Below the pieces are notes generated by a model. That model did not search any database, was not told where the DNA came from, and was given only the letters and a program-made list of their open reading frames with translations. Both the position numbers and the translations under genes were made by a program. From NCBI RefSeq assembly GCF_000719345.1, contig NZ_JOFX01000029.1, forward strand, positions 1 through 64,000: a stretch of DNA of 64,000 bases, written 5' to 3'. Positions 63,050 to 64,000 of this stretch are shown one piece after another; the first letter of the stretch is position 1, and each line of letters starts with the position of its first letter. Source of the stretch: Streptomyces sp. NRRL F-2664. Lineage in GTDB: Bacteria; Actinomycetota; Actinomycetes; Streptomycetales; Streptomycetaceae.

Positions 63050-63312
63050 GAATCTCGCGTTCCGGAGAGGGGTGGGCAGGGGGCCAGGGAAAAGGGTAAG
63101 GGCCACCACCCCCTTGTTCGTAAGGCCGACGCGGCCGTAGGACTGTCATGAATTCGGTACAACACCCTCCGTATCCACCGCATGGCGGAGCGTTGCGTTC
63201 CGCCCGCTTCGTCCGCGCGCGCTCCCCGATGCCGCCGTGCGCGGTGAGCTGCGGACGATCCGATCTGTGCGCCCGCTCCCCGGAAACGGCGGATGTGCGG
63301 GATCATGGCGGC

Positions 63313-63873
63313 ATGACCGAGGTGTCCTCCCTCACAGGGCGGCTGCTCGTGGCCACCCCCGCCCTCGCGGACCCGAACTTCGACCGCGCGGTGGTGCTGC
63401 TGCTCGACCACGACGAGCAGGGCTCCCTCGGCGTGGTCCTCAACCGACCGACACCGGTGGGCGTCGGCGACGTCCTGCTGCCCTGGGCCCCGCTGGCCGG
63501 GGACCCGGGCGTGGTCTTCCAGGGCGGGCCGGTGGCCCTGGACGCGGCCCTCGGGCTGGCCGTCATCCCCGGCGAGGAGGGGCCCCTCGGCTGGCGACGG
63601 GTGCACGGCGCGATCGGGCTGGTCGACCTGGAGACGCCGCCCGAGCTGCTCGCCCCGGCGCTGGGGGGCCTGCGCATCTTCGCCGGCTACTCCGGTTGGG
63701 GGCCCGGCCAGCTGGAGGAGGAGCTGGGCGAGGGCGCCTGGTACGTGGTGGAGTCGGAGCCCGGCGACGTGTCCTCGCCGGACCCCGAGCGCCTGTGGCG
63801 GTCGGTGCTGCGCCGCCAGCGCAGCGAACTCGCGATGGTCGCCACCTATCCGGACGACCCGTCGCTCAACTGA
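63313..63873 (+). CDS. YqgE/AlgH family protein
   Basis: A 186-residue protein starting MTEVSSLTGRLLVATPALAD. The YqgE/AlgH signature is DPNFDRAVVLLLDHDEQGSLGVVLNRPT, followed by VFQGGPVALDAALGLAV and LRIFAGYSGWGPGQLEEELGEGAWYVVESEPGDV. The family has a solved fold but no agreed function. The ATG at 63313 fits the family start; an in-frame extension to 63148 is not conserved-looking. The 263-bp divergent region 63050-63312 before it has no other feature I can support. Confidence 0.92.
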   Translation: MTEVSSLTGRLLVATPALADPNFDRAVVLLLDHDEQGSLGVVLNRPTPVGVGDVLLPWAPLAGDPGVVFQGGPVALDAALGLAVIPGEEGPLGWRRVHGAIGLVDLETPPELLAPALGGLRIFAGYSGWGPGQLEEELGEGAWYVVESEPGDVSSPDPERLWRSVLRRQRSELAMVATYPDDPSLN

Positions 63874-63889
63874 CGGGCGCGGGGTTAAG

Positions 63890-63895
63890 TACCCT
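63890..63895 (+). promoter_or_regulatory. -10 element of the DUF3039 gene
   Basis: TACCCT lies 13 bases before the ATG at 63903, with no Shine-Dalgarno between, suggesting a leaderless message. Confidence 0.35.
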
Positions 63896-63902
63896 GGGTT
63901 CC

Positions 63903-64000
63903 ATGAGCACTCTTGAGCCCGAGCGCGGGACTGGCACGGGGACCCTCGTAGAGCCGACGCCGCAGGTGTCGCACGGTGACGGCGACCACGAGCGCTTCGC
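63903..64000 (+). CDS. DUF3039 domain protein (5' part)
   Basis: Only the first 32 codons are in the window, beginning MSTLEPERGTGTGTLVEPTP and ending GDGDHERF before the window edge. This N-terminus matches the Streptomyces DUF3039 proteins, small zinc-knuckle proteins of unknown function encoded next to the YqgE gene. The domain itself lies outside the window, so the call rests on the N-terminal match and position. Confidence 0.75.
   Translation, partial: MSTLEPERGTGTGTLVEPTPQVSHGDGDHERF

Overview
This window is a chromosomal segment of a Streptomyces-type actinomycete. The DNA is very GC-rich with strong G/C at third codon positions and frequent GTG starts. Gene content and order follow the conserved core of the Streptomyces chromosome: mtrA-mtrB-lpqB, hpf, secA, the large NAD-glutamate dehydrogenase, pkaA/pkaB, prfB, ftsEX, smpB-ssrA, narK-nnaR, NAD-malic enzyme, hupA, murA. 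I see no phage, transposon, plasmid or CRISPR signature and no tRNA gene. The window opens inside the 3' end of a 5S rRNA, the end of an rrn operon.

Layout. (1) 0-6.1 kb, minus strand: a tightly coupled five-gene membrane operon (GDPD-type membrane protein, DUF4129, DUF4350, MoxR ATPase, DUF58). (2) 6.3-10.8 kb: the envelope-sensing mtrA-mtrB-lpqB operon. (3) 10.9-20.7 kb: a ComF-like protein, ribosome hibernation factor hpf, an orphan LuxR-type response regulator, a YcaQ-like protein and a GNAT on the minus strand, secA, an Rv3235-family protein, and a coupled hypothetical/HAD pair. (4) 21-26 kb: the ~1650-residue NAD-glutamate dehydrogenase. (5) 26.1-31 kb: a TagGH-type polysaccharide/teichoic-acid exporter, a divergent TetR regulator with two candidate operators, and a large glycosyltransferase/glycerophosphotransferase. 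(6) 31-34.7 kb: a sugar importer (binding lipoprotein and two permeases, no ATPase). (7) 34.7-41.5 kb: an FHA-FtsK-like ATPase divergent from two Ser/Thr kinases, pkaA and pkaB. (8) 41.6-44.4 kb: an isopenicillin-N-synthase-like oxygenase preceded by an apparent Cys-containing leader peptide, prfB, and a small zinc-ribbon membrane protein. (9) 44.6-48.6 kb: ftsE, ftsX, an S41 peptidase, smpB and tmRNA. (10) 48.7-58.9 kb: a secreted collagen-like protein, an MFS/LysR pair, narK and nnaR, a GNAT, a CGNR zinc-finger protein and a HelD-like ATPase. (11) 59-64 kb: a possible small RNA, NAD-malic enzyme, hupA, murA, a YqgE/AlgH protein and the first codons of a DUF3039 protein.

Most of the window is conserved housekeeping DNA. 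The less ordinary signals are: the leader peptide with a possible attenuator upstream of the oxygenase; the FHA-ATPase/kinase cluster; paired operator-like repeats in front of the TetR gene; a sugar permease with a large inserted transthyretin-like domain; a collagen-like protein with an SH3-type tail; an orphan terminator suggesting a small RNA upstream of malic enzyme; two related intergenic repeats (with a more diverged third); a 10-bp tandem repeat between hupA and murA; and a recurrent -10-like hexamer 12-13 nt before start codons, which predicts leaderless mRNAs. I did not find a convincing wholly new multi-gene system.
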